The translations under genes and the position numbers were made by a program. This document shows positions 14,081-22,489 of a stretch of DNA of 64,000 nt, piece by piece (the first letter of the stretch is position 1; each line of letters begins with the position of its first letter). Below the pieces are notes generated by a model. It was given only the letters and a program-made list of their open reading frames with translations, had not been told where the DNA came from and made no database searches. This stretch comes from UBA1479 sp040218445 (GTDB taxonomy: Bacteria > Pseudomonadota > Alphaproteobacteria > Rhodospirillales > Casp-alpha2): contig JAVJRK010000009.1 of the NCBI GenBank assembly GCA_040218445.1, forward strand, positions 186,001 to 250,000. Direction: 5' to 3'.

Positions 14081-14818
14081 GTGAATTCAAGACCTCTTTT
14101 CATCGCCGCTGCGTTCTGCCTGCTGGTCAGCGTATTTTCGGGCGCGGCCCGGGCAGATACGAATGCCGATGCGTTCGACGCCCTGGTGGATGAGGCCCAG
14201 GCCGGATTTCGCGCCGCCCTGTTCTATGCCCGCACGGGCAACCCGGCCCTGGCCGGGATCGAACTGGGCCAAGCGCAAGATGCCTGGGACGGGATAGTTT
14301 CCAAATACGGCAGCAATCCGCCCAAAGCCTATGCCAACGACAGCCGCTGGACCGCCGACCTGAAGGAAATCGCCGGCCGTGTCGCCAAGGGACTGGAACT
14401 ACTGGACATGGAACAAGGCAAGGCCGCGCGCAAAGAACTGGCGCCGGTGCGTGATCTGGTTTACGGCCTGCGCGACCGGGCCGAGCGCAAGGGCTATTCC
14501 GAATGCGTCACCGATCTGAACCGCCAAATGGATCTGCTGTTCAAATGGCGCCATGACAGGCCCGATTTCACCAAGCCGGGCACGGCCGACGCCGTCATGG
14601 CGGCAGTAGTCAAATACCGCGACATCCTGCGCCGCTGCCGGGGGCTTGCCGGCGAAAAGCTGAAAAGTGCGGCGGATTTCAAACGCATCTACGACGGTGC
14701 GGATATCTCGATCTCGTCCATGCCGGCGGCGGTCGACCGCAAGGACGCCCTGGGCGTGGTCAACATCCTGCGCGAACTGCGGTCCTTCGACCGGATTCTC
14801 TATTTCAAGTTGGGGTAG
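14081..14818 (+). CDS. Secreted helical protein of unknown function in sox cluster
   Basis: A 245-residue protein with a clear Sec signal (PLFIAAAFCLLVSVFSGAARA, mature from about residue 26). The rest is almost entirely helical and charged, with two cysteines (SECVTD, RRCRGL) and no CxxCH. GTG 14081 is chosen because it starts the signal peptide behind AAGGA (14066-14070). The earlier ATG 14021 lies inside the predicted operator and would put 20 charged residues before the signal. No family is recognised. Position and operator suggest a periplasmic role in sulfur oxidation, for example as a chaperone or redox partner; this is inference. Confidence 0.7.
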   Translation: MNSRPLFIAAAFCLLVSVFSGAARADTNADAFDALVDEAQAGFRAALFYARTGNPALAGIELGQAQDAWDGIVSKYGSNPPKAYANDSRWTADLKEIAGRVAKGLELLDMEQGKAARKELAPVRDLVYGLRDRAERKGYSECVTDLNRQMDLLFKWRHDRPDFTKPGTADAVMAAVVKYRDILRRCRGLAGEKLKSAADFKRIYDGADISISSMPAAVDRKDALGVVNILRELRSFDRILYFKLG

Positions 14819-14859
14819 CTGATCCCCGCCGCATGGTCAGGGGAAAGCCCCGGTGGTTA

Positions 14860-15010
14860 AACCACAGAGGCGGTGAGGCAATGAGAAAATAAGCTGAGGA
14901 GCCTCTCGTCCATTGTCGCGAAGACTGGCAGGCGAAATTCATGTTCTCAGTCACGCCCGCGCAAGCGGGAATCCAGAAAACCTTCTCACTGTCTCATTGT
15001 CTCAGTGGTT
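14860..15010. repeat. MITE-like palindromic repeat
   Basis: About 151 bases bounded by 27-base imperfect inverted repeats (14860-14886 AACCACAGAGG... and 14984-15010, matching at 21 of 27 positions). Inside is a REP-type hairpin CCCGC-GCAA-GCGGG (14956-14969). It has no coding capacity and lies between convergent genes, where it may also act as a terminator. Further copies are expected elsewhere in the genome. Confidence 0.55.
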
Positions 15011-15030
15011 CAAATCAGCCTTAAACAAGG

Positions 15031-15768
15031 TCAGCCGACCTTGCCCAGGCTGGGGAAGGTATCCAGCATCCAATTGGCGATTTCCGGCACGCTGCCGGTC
15101 ACGAACAGAATACCCGTCGCGATCAGCAACAAACCCATGACCTTTTCCACCACACCCAGATGGCGGCGGAACCGCTTCATGAAACCCAGGAACGGGCCGA
15201 CGGCAAAGGCAGCCCCCAGGAACGGCAGGCCGATCCCGGCGGAATAGACCGCCAGCAGACCCGCGCCGGACCAAGGCCCGTCGCCCGTTGCCGCGACCAT
15301 CAGGATCGCCGCCAGGACAGGCCCCACACAAGGCGTCCAGCCGAAAGCAAAGGCCAATCCGACGACATAGGCACCGACCACCCCCATGGGCTTCTTGGGC
15401 CCGTCGAAGCGGGCGTCACGTTGCAGGAACCCGATGCGGAACACGCCCAGAAACTGCAACCCCAGAAGGATGATGATCACACCGGCGATCTTGGCGAGAA
15501 CGGGATGGTATTCGGCGATCAACTGCCCCACGGCCGAGGCCGTCGCCCCCATGCTGACGAACACCGTGGAAAACCCCAGAACGAAGGCCAGCGCCGTCCA
15601 GCGCACCCGCGCCAGGGCCGCACGGTCCGTGTCGTCCCCCTGATTTTCAAGCGCCTGGAACGTCGTGCCCGCCAGGAAACACAGATAAGGCGGCACCAGC
15701 GGCAGAACGCAGGGTGACAGGAAGCTCAACAAGCCTGCAAGAAAAGAGCCGCCGTAGGATACGTCCAT
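15031..15768 (-). CDS. soxV: CcdA-family thiol transporter (SoxV)
   Basis: A 245-residue membrane protein with six predicted spans. The paired cysteines used to move electrons across the membrane are in FLSPCVLPLVPP (C20) and GWTPCVGPV. CcdA/SoxV proteins reduce periplasmic thioredoxins such as SoxW or SoxS with electrons from cytoplasmic thioredoxin. It follows soxB on the same strand, so assignment as SoxV is contextual; a general cytochrome c maturation role is also possible. ATG 15768 is used; a TTG at 15777, closer to the SD AAGGA, is an alternative. Confidence 0.85.
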   Translation of the reverse strand: MDVSYGGSFLAGLLSFLSPCVLPLVPPYLCFLAGTTFQALENQGDDTDRAALARVRWTALAFVLGFSTVFVSMGATASAVGQLIAEYHPVLAKIAGVIIILLGLQFLGVFRIGFLQRDARFDGPKKPMGVVGAYVVGLAFAFGWTPCVGPVLAAILMVAATGDGPWSGAGLLAVYSAGIGLPFLGAAFAVGPFLGFMKRFRRHLGVVEKVMGLLLIATGILFVTGSVPEIANWMLDTFPSLGKVG

Positions 15769-15810
15769 CGCCGTCAATCAGTCCTTCTATCCGCCCGGGC
15801 CGATAGGGCC

Positions 15811-17505
15811 TTAGGCGCCGATCACCTTGACCGTTTCGTTCTTGGGCACCTTGACCACTTTTTCGCGCTGAATATAGCCCGCGACCAGGTCATAGGCGGG
15901 CGGGCCTTCGGTGCCCTCGTTGACCGAAGCCCAGCCGGCGGTCACGTATTTCTTCGCCGGATCAATGGCCTGACCGGTCTTCAACGAGGTCATGTTGGAA
16001 ATGCGTGAGCCGATCTTCTGGTTGATGTCGATGGTATAAGACATGCCGCCGACCCGCACCATGTCGCCGCCCTGCTGATAATAAGGATCGGCGTTGAACA
16101 GGTTGTCGGCCACGTCTTCCAAAATCGTCTTCAGGAATTCGCCGGTCATTTCCGTGCGGTAGACGTTGGGATAGGTGATCGCCGTGTGATGATGCACATC
16201 GTCCACGGTGATGGCCTGCCCCGGCAACAATGATGCCCCCCAGCGGAAACCCGGGGACAGAGCAATTTCCGCATCCCGTTCCTGGATCAGGGCCTGACAG
16301 ATCACATCGTCGAAGGTGCCGTTGAAATTGCCCCGGCGATACAAAAGGTCTTCCGTATGGCCAAGCTCGCGGGAAATCTCGGCCATATGGGGTTTGCGGA
16401 TTTCATCGACCAGGGCGGCCATTTCCTTATCCGGCTCGATCGCGTCGGAAAACACGGGGATCAGGCGATAGCTGAAATCCGTTACCTTCTTGCCTTCGAT
16501 CTTGAGATCCAGGCGCGACAGGAACTTGCCGTGGCTGCCCGATGCGATCAACAGGGTCTTGTTGACCGTGACCGGGGCCGGCAGGGCATCGTGGGTATGG
16601 CCGGTCAGGATCACGTCGATGCCGTCCACGCGCGAGGCCAGCTTGCGGTCCACGTCGAAACCGTTATGCGACAAAAGGACGATCAAATCCGCCCCCGCCG
16701 CCTGGGCCGCCGCCACCTGTTTCTTGACGTTGTCTTCGTTGATCCCGAACGACCAGTTGGGCATCAGATAGCGCGGGTTGGCGATCGGCGTATAGGGAAA
16801 GGCCTGACCGATGACCGCGATCTTGACGCCGCCCCGGTCGAAATAGCTGACCGCTTCGAATACGGCTTCGTCCCATTCCGTGTCGCGCACGTTGGACGCC
16901 AGGAACGGGAATTCAAGCATGTCCTTAAGTTCGCCCACACGGTCGACGCCATAGGTGAATTCCCAATGGGCGGTCATGGCATCCAGGCCCAGGGCGTTCT
17001 GAACCTTGACCATGTCGGCACCGCCGGTCTTAAGCGATGTGTACGATCCCTGCCAGGTATCCCCGCCGTCGAGCACCAGGGTGTTGTCGGGCCGGTCCGC
17101 GCGGATCGATTTGATCAAGGTCGCCAATCGGTCGACACCGCCGACCTTGCCGTAGGATTTGGCCAGCGAGGTGAAGTCCTGATCGGTCAGGGCATAGGCC
17201 TGGGGCGTGTCCGGCCCAATGCCGTATTTCTGCAGGAAATCCTTGCCCGTGATATGCGGCGGCAGCCCCCGAAAATCGCCGACCCCAAGGTTGACCGTCG
17301 GCTCGCGGAAATAGATCGGCACCAGCTGCGCATGCATATCGGTGAAATGCAGCAAGGTGACCTGGCCCTTGGCATCGAACTGCAACAGGTCTTTCTGCAT
17401 GACCTTCTGCTTGGCCATGGCCGACCGGAAGTTCAGCGCCGTTGCGGGCAGGGCTGCGGCTGCGGCCGCCAGATGAAAGAATTCACGCCGACTTAACACG
17501 TTCAT
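15811..17505 (-). CDS. soxB: SoxB, thiosulfohydrolase
   Basis: A 564-residue dinuclear manganese enzyme of the 5'-nucleotidase fold. It hydrolyses the terminal sulfone from SoxY-bound thiosulfonate as sulfate. A Tat signal is present (SRREFFHLAAAAAALP). Metal ligands are visible in HFTDMHAQ (53-60), LDGGDTW, LLSHNG and GHTHD; the SoxB-type AHWEFTYG replaces the nucleotidase GNHE. The C-terminal nucleotidase domain follows from about residue 350. It lies between soxA (upstream, separated by a terminator-like hairpin) and soxV. Confidence 0.95.
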   Translation of the reverse strand: MNVLSRREFFHLAAAAAALPATALNFRSAMAKQKVMQKDLLQFDAKGQVTLLHFTDMHAQLVPIYFREPTVNLGVGDFRGLPPHITGKDFLQKYGIGPDTPQAYALTDQDFTSLAKSYGKVGGVDRLATLIKSIRADRPDNTLVLDGGDTWQGSYTSLKTGGADMVKVQNALGLDAMTAHWEFTYGVDRVGELKDMLEFPFLASNVRDTEWDEAVFEAVSYFDRGGVKIAVIGQAFPYTPIANPRYLMPNWSFGINEDNVKKQVAAAQAAGADLIVLLSHNGFDVDRKLASRVDGIDVILTGHTHDALPAPVTVNKTLLIASGSHGKFLSRLDLKIEGKKVTDFSYRLIPVFSDAIEPDKEMAALVDEIRKPHMAEISRELGHTEDLLYRRGNFNGTFDDVICQALIQERDAEIALSPGFRWGASLLPGQAITVDDVHHHTAITYPNVYRTEMTGEFLKTILEDVADNLFNADPYYQQGGDMVRVGGMSYTIDINQKIGSRISNMTSLKTGQAIDPAKKYVTAGWASVNEGTEGPPAYDLVAGYIQREKVVKVPKNETVKVIGA

Positions 17506-17545
17506 CTCCGCTCTATGGGGATCAGATGGGGAACAGGAATATGGA

Positions 17546-17593
17546 TTAAAGAAAAAAATACCCGGAGGATCGGCGGAACCCGTTCCTCCGGGT
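17546..17593 (-). terminator. Intrinsic terminator or attenuator between soxA and soxB
   Basis: On the minus strand, ACCCGGAGGA pairs with TCCTCCGGGT (17584-17593 with 17560-17569; 14-base loop) and is followed by a T-rich run (the complement of AAAGAAAAAAAT, 17548-17559). This is a good rho-independent terminator directly after soxA. Confidence 0.75.
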
Positions 17594-17610
17594 GAAATAT
17601 GGGCGTGTGA

Positions 17611-18414
17611 TCAGTTACGCACGGCAGGCGTTTCCACCGGCAGACCCCGGCCGCGCCATGCGACATACAGTTCCAGATCCAGGTATTCGTCCGACGCATA
17701 TTTATACGGGGTCGAGCGCACCTGTTTGTTGCAGCCCCGGAAGCGGCGATGGGTGGACCCAACCTTCTGCCATTTCAGGCGGTACGTCGGGAACCCATTG
17801 GTCTGGCCTTCGCTCAGCGTATTGGCGCGAAGCTGGCCGCCGGGGTTGTCTTCGTGGCAATGCTTACAGGCCATGTCGAGCTGGCCGCGGCGCTGATAAT
17901 AGAATGCCTTGCCCTTCTCGAAATGCGGTGCGGCCGCGCCATCGACCTTGACGTTCATGGGCATGCCCAGGGACTGGTGGCGCACGAACACGGTCATGGC
18001 CAAAAGCTGGCTGGATTCATACTTCCACGGCTCGGCCTGCATGTTCTCTTCACGGCATCGGTTGATGCGCGTTTCGATGTTGTCCAGTTTTTTGGCCTTC
18101 TCGTTGACCTTCGGATAAACGGCCGCGACGCCCTTCATGGACGACGGGTCGTTGTGACAGCTTGCACAGGACTTACCCGCCTTGCCGTCAACCTTGTTCC
18201 AAAGCTCTTCGCCCTGATCGACCCAGATCATGCCCGGATTCTGGAAGTTGTCTTCCTGAATGGCCTGGGTTTCCTTGGTCGCATAGGTGAAACCGGAACG
18301 CCGGTCTTCAACCTGATACTTGCCCCAGTTCTTGTCGGCGGCGGTTGCCGTGCCGGCAAAACCGACGGCCAAAGCCAGGGCTGTGAAGATGAACTTGCTT
18401 GGTGTGAATGCCAT
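17611..18414 (-). CDS. soxA: SoxA, diheme cytochrome c
   Basis: A 267-residue periplasmic cytochrome. It has a Sec signal ending near TATAADK (residues 1-26), heme sites CASCH (83-87) and CKHCH (183-187), and the active-site cysteine C228 in RFRGCN, which ligates the catalytic heme as a persulfide. With SoxX it joins thiosulfate oxidatively to the SoxY cysteine. Start ATG 18414 has an SD (AAGGGGA). It follows soxZ directly on the minus strand in the order soxX-Y-Z-A. Confidence 0.95.
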   Translation of the reverse strand: MAFTPSKFIFTALALAVGFAGTATAADKNWGKYQVEDRRSGFTYATKETQAIQEDNFQNPGMIWVDQGEELWNKVDGKAGKSCASCHNDPSSMKGVAAVYPKVNEKAKKLDNIETRINRCREENMQAEPWKYESSQLLAMTVFVRHQSLGMPMNVKVDGAAAPHFEKGKAFYYQRRGQLDMACKHCHEDNPGGQLRANTLSEGQTNGFPTYRLKWQKVGSTHRRFRGCNKQVRSTPYKYASDEYLDLELYVAWRGRGLPVETPAVRN

Positions 18415-18459
18415 TGGATTGATTCCCCTTATCCGTGCTCCTGTTTTTATTGTTGTTGG

Positions 18460-18786
18460 TCAGGAGACCGTCATCTTCGCTTTCTTGGTGAATTCGGCGC
18501 CGCCGTCCTCGATCCATTTGAATTCAAACTCGCCGCTTTCGTCGGCCAGCATGTGGAACGAAAGATACGGGTTGGCGGACACGGCCGGATGCCAATCCGA
18601 CGAGAACACCAGATTGCCGTTAAAGCGGCTTTCGAAGCGGTTGACGATCTTGCGCGGAATGATGTTGCCCTTTTTATCCTTGCGGATACCGGTTTCCATC
18701 TTGTGCTCGACCAGGGTCTTGATCTCGACGACCTCACCTTTCTTGGCCTTTTTCGGGACCCGAACGCGGGGTTTAACGTTTGCCAT
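18460..18786 (-). CDS. soxZ: SoxZ, sulfur-carrier partner
   Basis: A 108-residue immunoglobulin-fold protein without signal peptide (MANVKPRVRVPKKAKKGEVV), as usual for SoxZ, which is exported bound to SoxY. Characteristic segments are VEIKTLVEHKMETG and NLVFSSDWHPAVS. It lies between soxY and soxA. Confidence 0.95.
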   Translation of the reverse strand: MANVKPRVRVPKKAKKGEVVEIKTLVEHKMETGIRKDKKGNIIPRKIVNRFESRFNGNLVFSSDWHPAVSANPYLSFHMLADESGEFEFKWIEDGGAEFTKKAKMTVS

Positions 18787-18809
18787 TTCTCTTAATCTCC
18801 CTTTACCCG

Positions 18810-19280
18810 TCAGCCGCCGCAGCCGCCGATGGTGACCTTGACCTGTTGCTTGGCCATGTAGACCTTGCCGGTGCTCATTTCAGCCACGACAACCACGTTC
18901 TGCGTGCCGCGCATGCGCATGCGCGTCGAACAGGCTGCCTTGCCGCAGGCCGGCGTGAATTGGAAGCTCGCGACATCCGGCGACGGATTGCCTTCGGCAA
19001 ACACATGCACGGATTTCACGTAATCATCCTTGGACATGGGGCTGTCGACCTCGAAGCCGACGGGAACGGTGTTGCCGTTCTCGGCGATCTGCGGCAGGTC
19101 GAGCTTGATCTTGCCCTCTTCGGGCGTGCCCTTGACCAGTTTCTTGATGGCCTCTTCGACCATCTTCGCATCGGCATGGGCCTGGGGCGCCAACAGGCCC
19201 GCGGCAACCAGCGTCAACGCGAACGCCGAGGCACCCTTGAGAGCCTGACGGCGCGAAAGGGAGACGGAGGTGGGTGTCAT
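18810..19280 (-). CDS. soxY: SoxY, covalent sulfur carrier
   Basis: A 156-residue protein with a Tat signal (SLSRRQALKGASAF) and the C-terminal swinging arm GGCGG, whose C154 carries the sulfur intermediates. ATG 19280 starts the Tat leader behind AAGGA; the longer upstream frame is not needed. It forms SoxYZ with the next gene. Confidence 0.95.
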   Translation of the reverse strand: MTPTSVSLSRRQALKGASAFALTLVAAGLLAPQAHADAKMVEEAIKKLVKGTPEEGKIKLDLPQIAENGNTVPVGFEVDSPMSKDDYVKSVHVFAEGNPSPDVASFQFTPACGKAACSTRMRMRGTQNVVVVAEMSTGKVYMAKQQVKVTIGGCGG

Positions 19281-19332
19281 TTCTTTCGGTCCTTCCAAAT
19301 GTACGTCGTTCATGCGGTCCAACCGGCCCGCG

Positions 19333-19806
19333 CTATTCCTTAAGGGTCGCCAGATAGGCGAGCAGATCCTCGACCTGTTGGGCCGACAGGATCGTTTTGC
19401 CGTCAAATTTCTTGAGAACCCGATGAAGACCGTCCTTCCTATAGAAGGCGGGCATGATCGTATCCGGGTTGATCGCCTTGGGATTGACCACCTGCAGGCG
19501 AATTTCGGCGATCGAATATCGGTCGGCTACGCCATCCAGGGGCGGTGCGATCTGGCCGTGGAACGGCTGTTCGGGCATCTTCGACAATGCATGACAGGCT
19601 AGGCAGTTACCTTGCTTGCGGTTGGAAAAGATTTTCTTTCCCGCCGCCGCATCGCCGGCCTGCTTGGTCAACGGTTCCTTCATTTCGGTCATGGCCGCCA
19701 CTTCGACCGTACCTGCCGAAACGGGAACGGCAGAAACGGCCGCCAGGGCCAAAACCGCACAGCCGGCCAACGCCGCCACGAATGGTGTCGAGTTTTTCTT
19801 GGACAT
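19333..19806 (-). CDS. soxX: SoxX, monoheme cytochrome c
   Basis: A 157-residue periplasmic cytochrome. It has a Sec signal at residues 1-32 (AALAGCAVLALAAVSAVPVSA), the heme motif CLACH at 68-72 and the distal Met probably in IMPAFY. It partners SoxA. It is the first gene of soxXYZA, with a candidate operator about 110 bases upstream (19914-19940). Confidence 0.92.
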   Translation of the reverse strand: MSKKNSTPFVAALAGCAVLALAAVSAVPVSAGTVEVAAMTEMKEPLTKQAGDAAAGKKIFSNRKQGNCLACHALSKMPEQPFHGQIAPPLDGVADRYSIAEIRLQVVNPKAINPDTIMPAFYRKDGLHRVLKKFDGKTILSAQQVEDLLAYLATLKE

Positions 19807-19913
19807 TCCTGTTCCCCAACGTTGTCGCCGGTTCCGGGCGCGGTGCAAATCCACCCCGATCACGGCTGTTTCCTTAAATCTTCGGGCGTATCCGCCTCTT
19901 TCCTTGCGGCAAT

Positions 19914-19940
19914 CATATTCATAAAAAAATATATGTATCA
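19914..19940. promoter_or_regulatory. Candidate operator upstream of soxX
   Basis: CATATTCATAAAAAAATATA then TGTATCA; read on the other strand it gives ATATATTTTTTTATGAATATG. It contains the BigR-like ATATTCAT and aligns with the sites before soxC and the YeeE transporter. It lies in the 210-base gap between soxS and soxX. Confidence 0.5.
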
Positions 19941-20016
19941 AGGTCGAATGCGACCGAACCGATATAAATACCGGAAATCCCCGCGCCGTCACCCCTTGCA
20001 ATAGCCGATCGTCGCA

Positions 20017-20436
20017 CTATGGCAGAATACAACGCGGGGTCAGCTTGCCAAGCGCTTGGGCCAATTGGCCCCAAAAGAAGTCCTCACCTGGATAGCCCGT
20101 TATGCGGTCAATCTCCTGACCGTGGTCGATCAACACAAAGGTCGGCGTATAGATAACGCCCTGAATATGCGCGAGGTCATCCGGCCGGGGATCGTGAACG
20201 TCGACACGTCTGAGCGGCGCGCAGCGGGCTTCTTTCGTTTTCGGATAGATCGGCCCGATCTCTTCATGGAAGCGTTCGCACCATTCGCAGGTCGCACTTT
20301 CAAACATGACCAATTGCGCCGCATGGGCCTGTGCCGCGCCCATCAGAACGCTGCCCCAAAGCCCGATCAAGACGGCGGCGGACAGCCGGGTCAAATGTGC
20401 GGCAAACCGCTTGTTCGAATGTGAGGTGCTTTTCAT
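20017..20436 (-). CDS. soxS: SoxS, periplasmic thioredoxin-like protein
   Basis: A 139-residue protein with a Sec signal (LSAAVLIGLWGSVLMGAAQAHA) and CEWC in the ATCEWCERFHEEIGP motif typical of SoxS. The second half has GVIYTPTFVL (cis-Pro loop) and ITGYPGEDFFWGQL, which are also SoxS-like. SoxS is known to keep SoxYZ active by reducing its cysteine. It is divergent from soxF across about 80 bases, so the two probably share a promoter region. Confidence 0.88.
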   Translation of the reverse strand: MKSTSHSNKRFAAHLTRLSAAVLIGLWGSVLMGAAQAHAAQLVMFESATCEWCERFHEEIGPIYPKTKEARCAPLRRVDVHDPRPDDLAHIQGVIYTPTFVLIDHGQEIDRITGYPGEDFFWGQLAQALGKLTPRCILP

Positions 20437-20518
20437 GGGCGGCGATTAGAGCCATGATGCCGGCGCTGGCGCAAGCATCCTCGTATGCCTTGCCTGCCCC
20501 GGAAAGAGGAACCCGTTC

Positions 20519-21787
20519 ATGTCCAAAGCCTGGTCCCGCCGCCACGTCCTGGGATTGATCGCCGCGTCTTCCGCACTTGGCGCCCCCAGGATTGCACGCG
20601 CGACGGGGGGCCGCGTGGTGGTTATCGGCGGCGGCTTCGGCGGCAGCGCCACGGCCCGCGCCGTCAAGCACATGGCACCGGAAATCGACGTTACCTTGAT
20701 CGCCCGGGACAAAACCTTCGTGTGCTGTCCCGGCAGCAATACGATCATCGGCGGATTCGGCCGGATCGAGGATCAGACCGTCGGGTACAAAACCCTGGCC
20801 CAGGAAGGTATCCATGTCGCGACCGGCGAGGCCGACGCCGTTGACATCGACGCCCGGCGCCTGCGCCTGACCGACGGAACCCAACTGCCCTATGACAAAC
20901 TGGTGCTGTCACCGGGTATCGGTTTCCATTGGGACGAGGTCGAAGGCCTATCGGCGTCGACACAGGATCGCATTCCCCATGCCTGGCAGGCTGGCGAGCA
21001 GACGGTCCTGCTGCGCCGCCAATTGGAAGCCATGCCCGACGGCGGCGTGTTCGCGCTTGTCGCCCCGGTCGGGCCGCTACGCTGCCCGCCCGCCGTCGGC
21101 GAACGGGTCAGCCTGGCTGCCCATTATTTCAAGACCGCCAAACCCAAATCCAAGATCGTGGTGTTCGATGCCAAATCGAAATTCGCCCTGCAGAACCTGT
21201 TCGAAGAAGCCTGGGCAGCGCTTTACCCCGGGATGATCGAATACCGTCTGGCCGAAAGCGACGGGATCGTTCGTGCCGTCGACCCGGACAACCGGGTCGT
21301 CTCGACCGACTTCGACGACGTGCAGGCCGATGTCGTGAATTTCATCCCGCGCCAGCGCGCCGGCGGCATTACCCAACGTGCGGACGCCGCAGACGAAACC
21401 GGATGGTGCCCGGTCGATCCCGCGACCTTCGCCTCGACCCGGGTTCCCCATGTCCACGTTATCGGGGACGCCGCCTTTGCCCCGCCTTTGCCGAAAGCCG
21501 CCGCCACGGCCGTCAGCGTCGCCGGCACCTGCGCACGGGCAATCATCCGCGACCTGAAGCAGCAGGACATGCCGGAACCCCGCTGGCACGCCGGGTGTTT
21601 TTCCCTGGCGGCCCCGAATTACGGGTTCGAAGCAAGCACCGATTTCAACCTGGCAGGCGGCCAGGTCACGGTCGACGAAGCCACGATGCGGCGCAGTCCC
21701 CTGGATGCTACCGCCGATGCCCGCAAGGCCGATGCCGAAAAAGCCGATACATGGCTGCGCTGGATCATGGGGCATGTCTGGGGCTGA
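20519..21787 (+). CDS. soxF: SoxF / FccB-type sulfide dehydrogenase flavoprotein
   Basis: A 422-residue FAD protein. It has a Tat signal (SRRHVLGLIAASSAL), the FAD-binding Rossmann motif VVVIGGGFGG (33-42) and redox cysteines near 69-70 (VCCPGSN) and C189 (LRCPPAV). The C-terminal FCSD domain (GCFSLAAPNYGF) identifies flavocytochrome c sulfide dehydrogenase. It oxidises sulfide in the periplasm and normally hands electrons to a cytochrome subunit (SoxE/FccA), which is not adjacent here. Confidence 0.9.
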   Translation: MSKAWSRRHVLGLIAASSALGAPRIARATGGRVVVIGGGFGGSATARAVKHMAPEIDVTLIARDKTFVCCPGSNTIIGGFGRIEDQTVGYKTLAQEGIHVATGEADAVDIDARRLRLTDGTQLPYDKLVLSPGIGFHWDEVEGLSASTQDRIPHAWQAGEQTVLLRRQLEAMPDGGVFALVAPVGPLRCPPAVGERVSLAAHYFKTAKPKSKIVVFDAKSKFALQNLFEEAWAALYPGMIEYRLAESDGIVRAVDPDNRVVSTDFDDVQADVVNFIPRQRAGGITQRADAADETGWCPVDPATFASTRVPHVHVIGDAAFAPPLPKAAATAVSVAGTCARAIIRDLKQQDMPEPRWHAGCFSLAAPNYGFEASTDFNLAGGQVTVDEATMRRSPLDATADARKADAEKADTWLRWIMGHVWG

Positions 21788-21830
21788 TTAAGCCACGGGG
21801 CTACATCCATCGCACCCAAAACACATAAGA

Positions 21831-21846
21831 ATTATTGAATATGTTA
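21831..21846. promoter_or_regulatory. Candidate half-site upstream of DsrE-like gene
   Basis: ATTATTGAATATGTTA contains the TGAATATGT half-site seen before soxC (13291-13302), 77 bases upstream of ATG 21923. Confidence 0.35.
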
Positions 21847-21922
21847 TCCGGGTGTGGAATGCTGCGTTTTCGACACGGAAAACCGTGTCACATGCCAAAC
21901 GATAAAAATCACGGAGGAAATC

Positions 21923-22387
21923 ATGAGGTTGTTCACCAGCATCCTGACAGCAATTGCCGTTTTCGGACTGGTCCTGACAGGTGCCACCAAGGCCGACGCG
22001 GGCGACCGTTACGGCAAACAGAAAGTCGTCTATCACATCAATTACGAAGGTGGTGATGGCGGCAAGAAGTACCGCGGCGCCATGCGCAACATCCAAAACC
22101 ATATCAATGCCGTCGGCGCCGAGAACATGGACATCAAGGTTGTCCTGCACGGCAACGGCCTGGGCCTGCTGCAGGGCGCCAAGGCGGGCAATGAAAAGCT
22201 GAAAGGCCAGGTCGTCAGCCTGAAAGCGCAGAACGTCAAATTCAACGTCTGCAACAACACCCTGAAGGGCCGGAAGATCGATTACGAAAAAGACCTGTTG
22301 GAAGTCTTCCCGGAAGACATCGTCCCGTCGGGCGTGGCCGAACTGTCCCACCTGCAGCAGCAGGGCTACACCTACATCAAGCCGTAG
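21923..22387 (+). CDS. Periplasmic DsrE/DsrF-like protein
   Basis: A 154-residue protein with a Sec signal (residues 1-27, ILTAIAVFGLVLTGATKADA) and a DsrE-like fold: VVYHINYEGG at the first strand, a helix (AMRNIQNHINAVG), IKVVLHGNGLGLL, and one conserved cysteine in VKFNVCNNTLKG. DsrE/TusD relatives carry sulfur on that cysteine. Secreted versions occur near sox and sulfide-oxidation genes. ATG 21923 has a strong SD (GGAGG). A terminator follows. Confidence 0.8.
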   Translation: MRLFTSILTAIAVFGLVLTGATKADAGDRYGKQKVVYHINYEGGDGGKKYRGAMRNIQNHINAVGAENMDIKVVLHGNGLGLLQGAKAGNEKLKGQVVSLKAQNVKFNVCNNTLKGRKIDYEKDLLEVFPEDIVPSGVAELSHLQQQGYTYIKP

Positions 22388-22436
22388 AGCTGCGAACAGA
22401 TAACAAACTCTCCCTCCCCCCCAAATCCAGCCTCGG

Positions 22437-22466
22437 GGCCGCGTGATCGTCACGCGGCCTCTTTTT
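22437..22466 (+). terminator. Intrinsic terminator after DsrE-like gene
   Basis: GGCCGCGTGA-TCG-TCACGCGGCC, a perfect 10-base-pair stem with a 3-base loop, followed by TCTTTTT. Strong rho-independent terminator for the soxF/DsrE unit. Confidence 0.85.
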
Positions 22467-22489
22467 ACGGGCCTTCTTAAGCGGAACGA

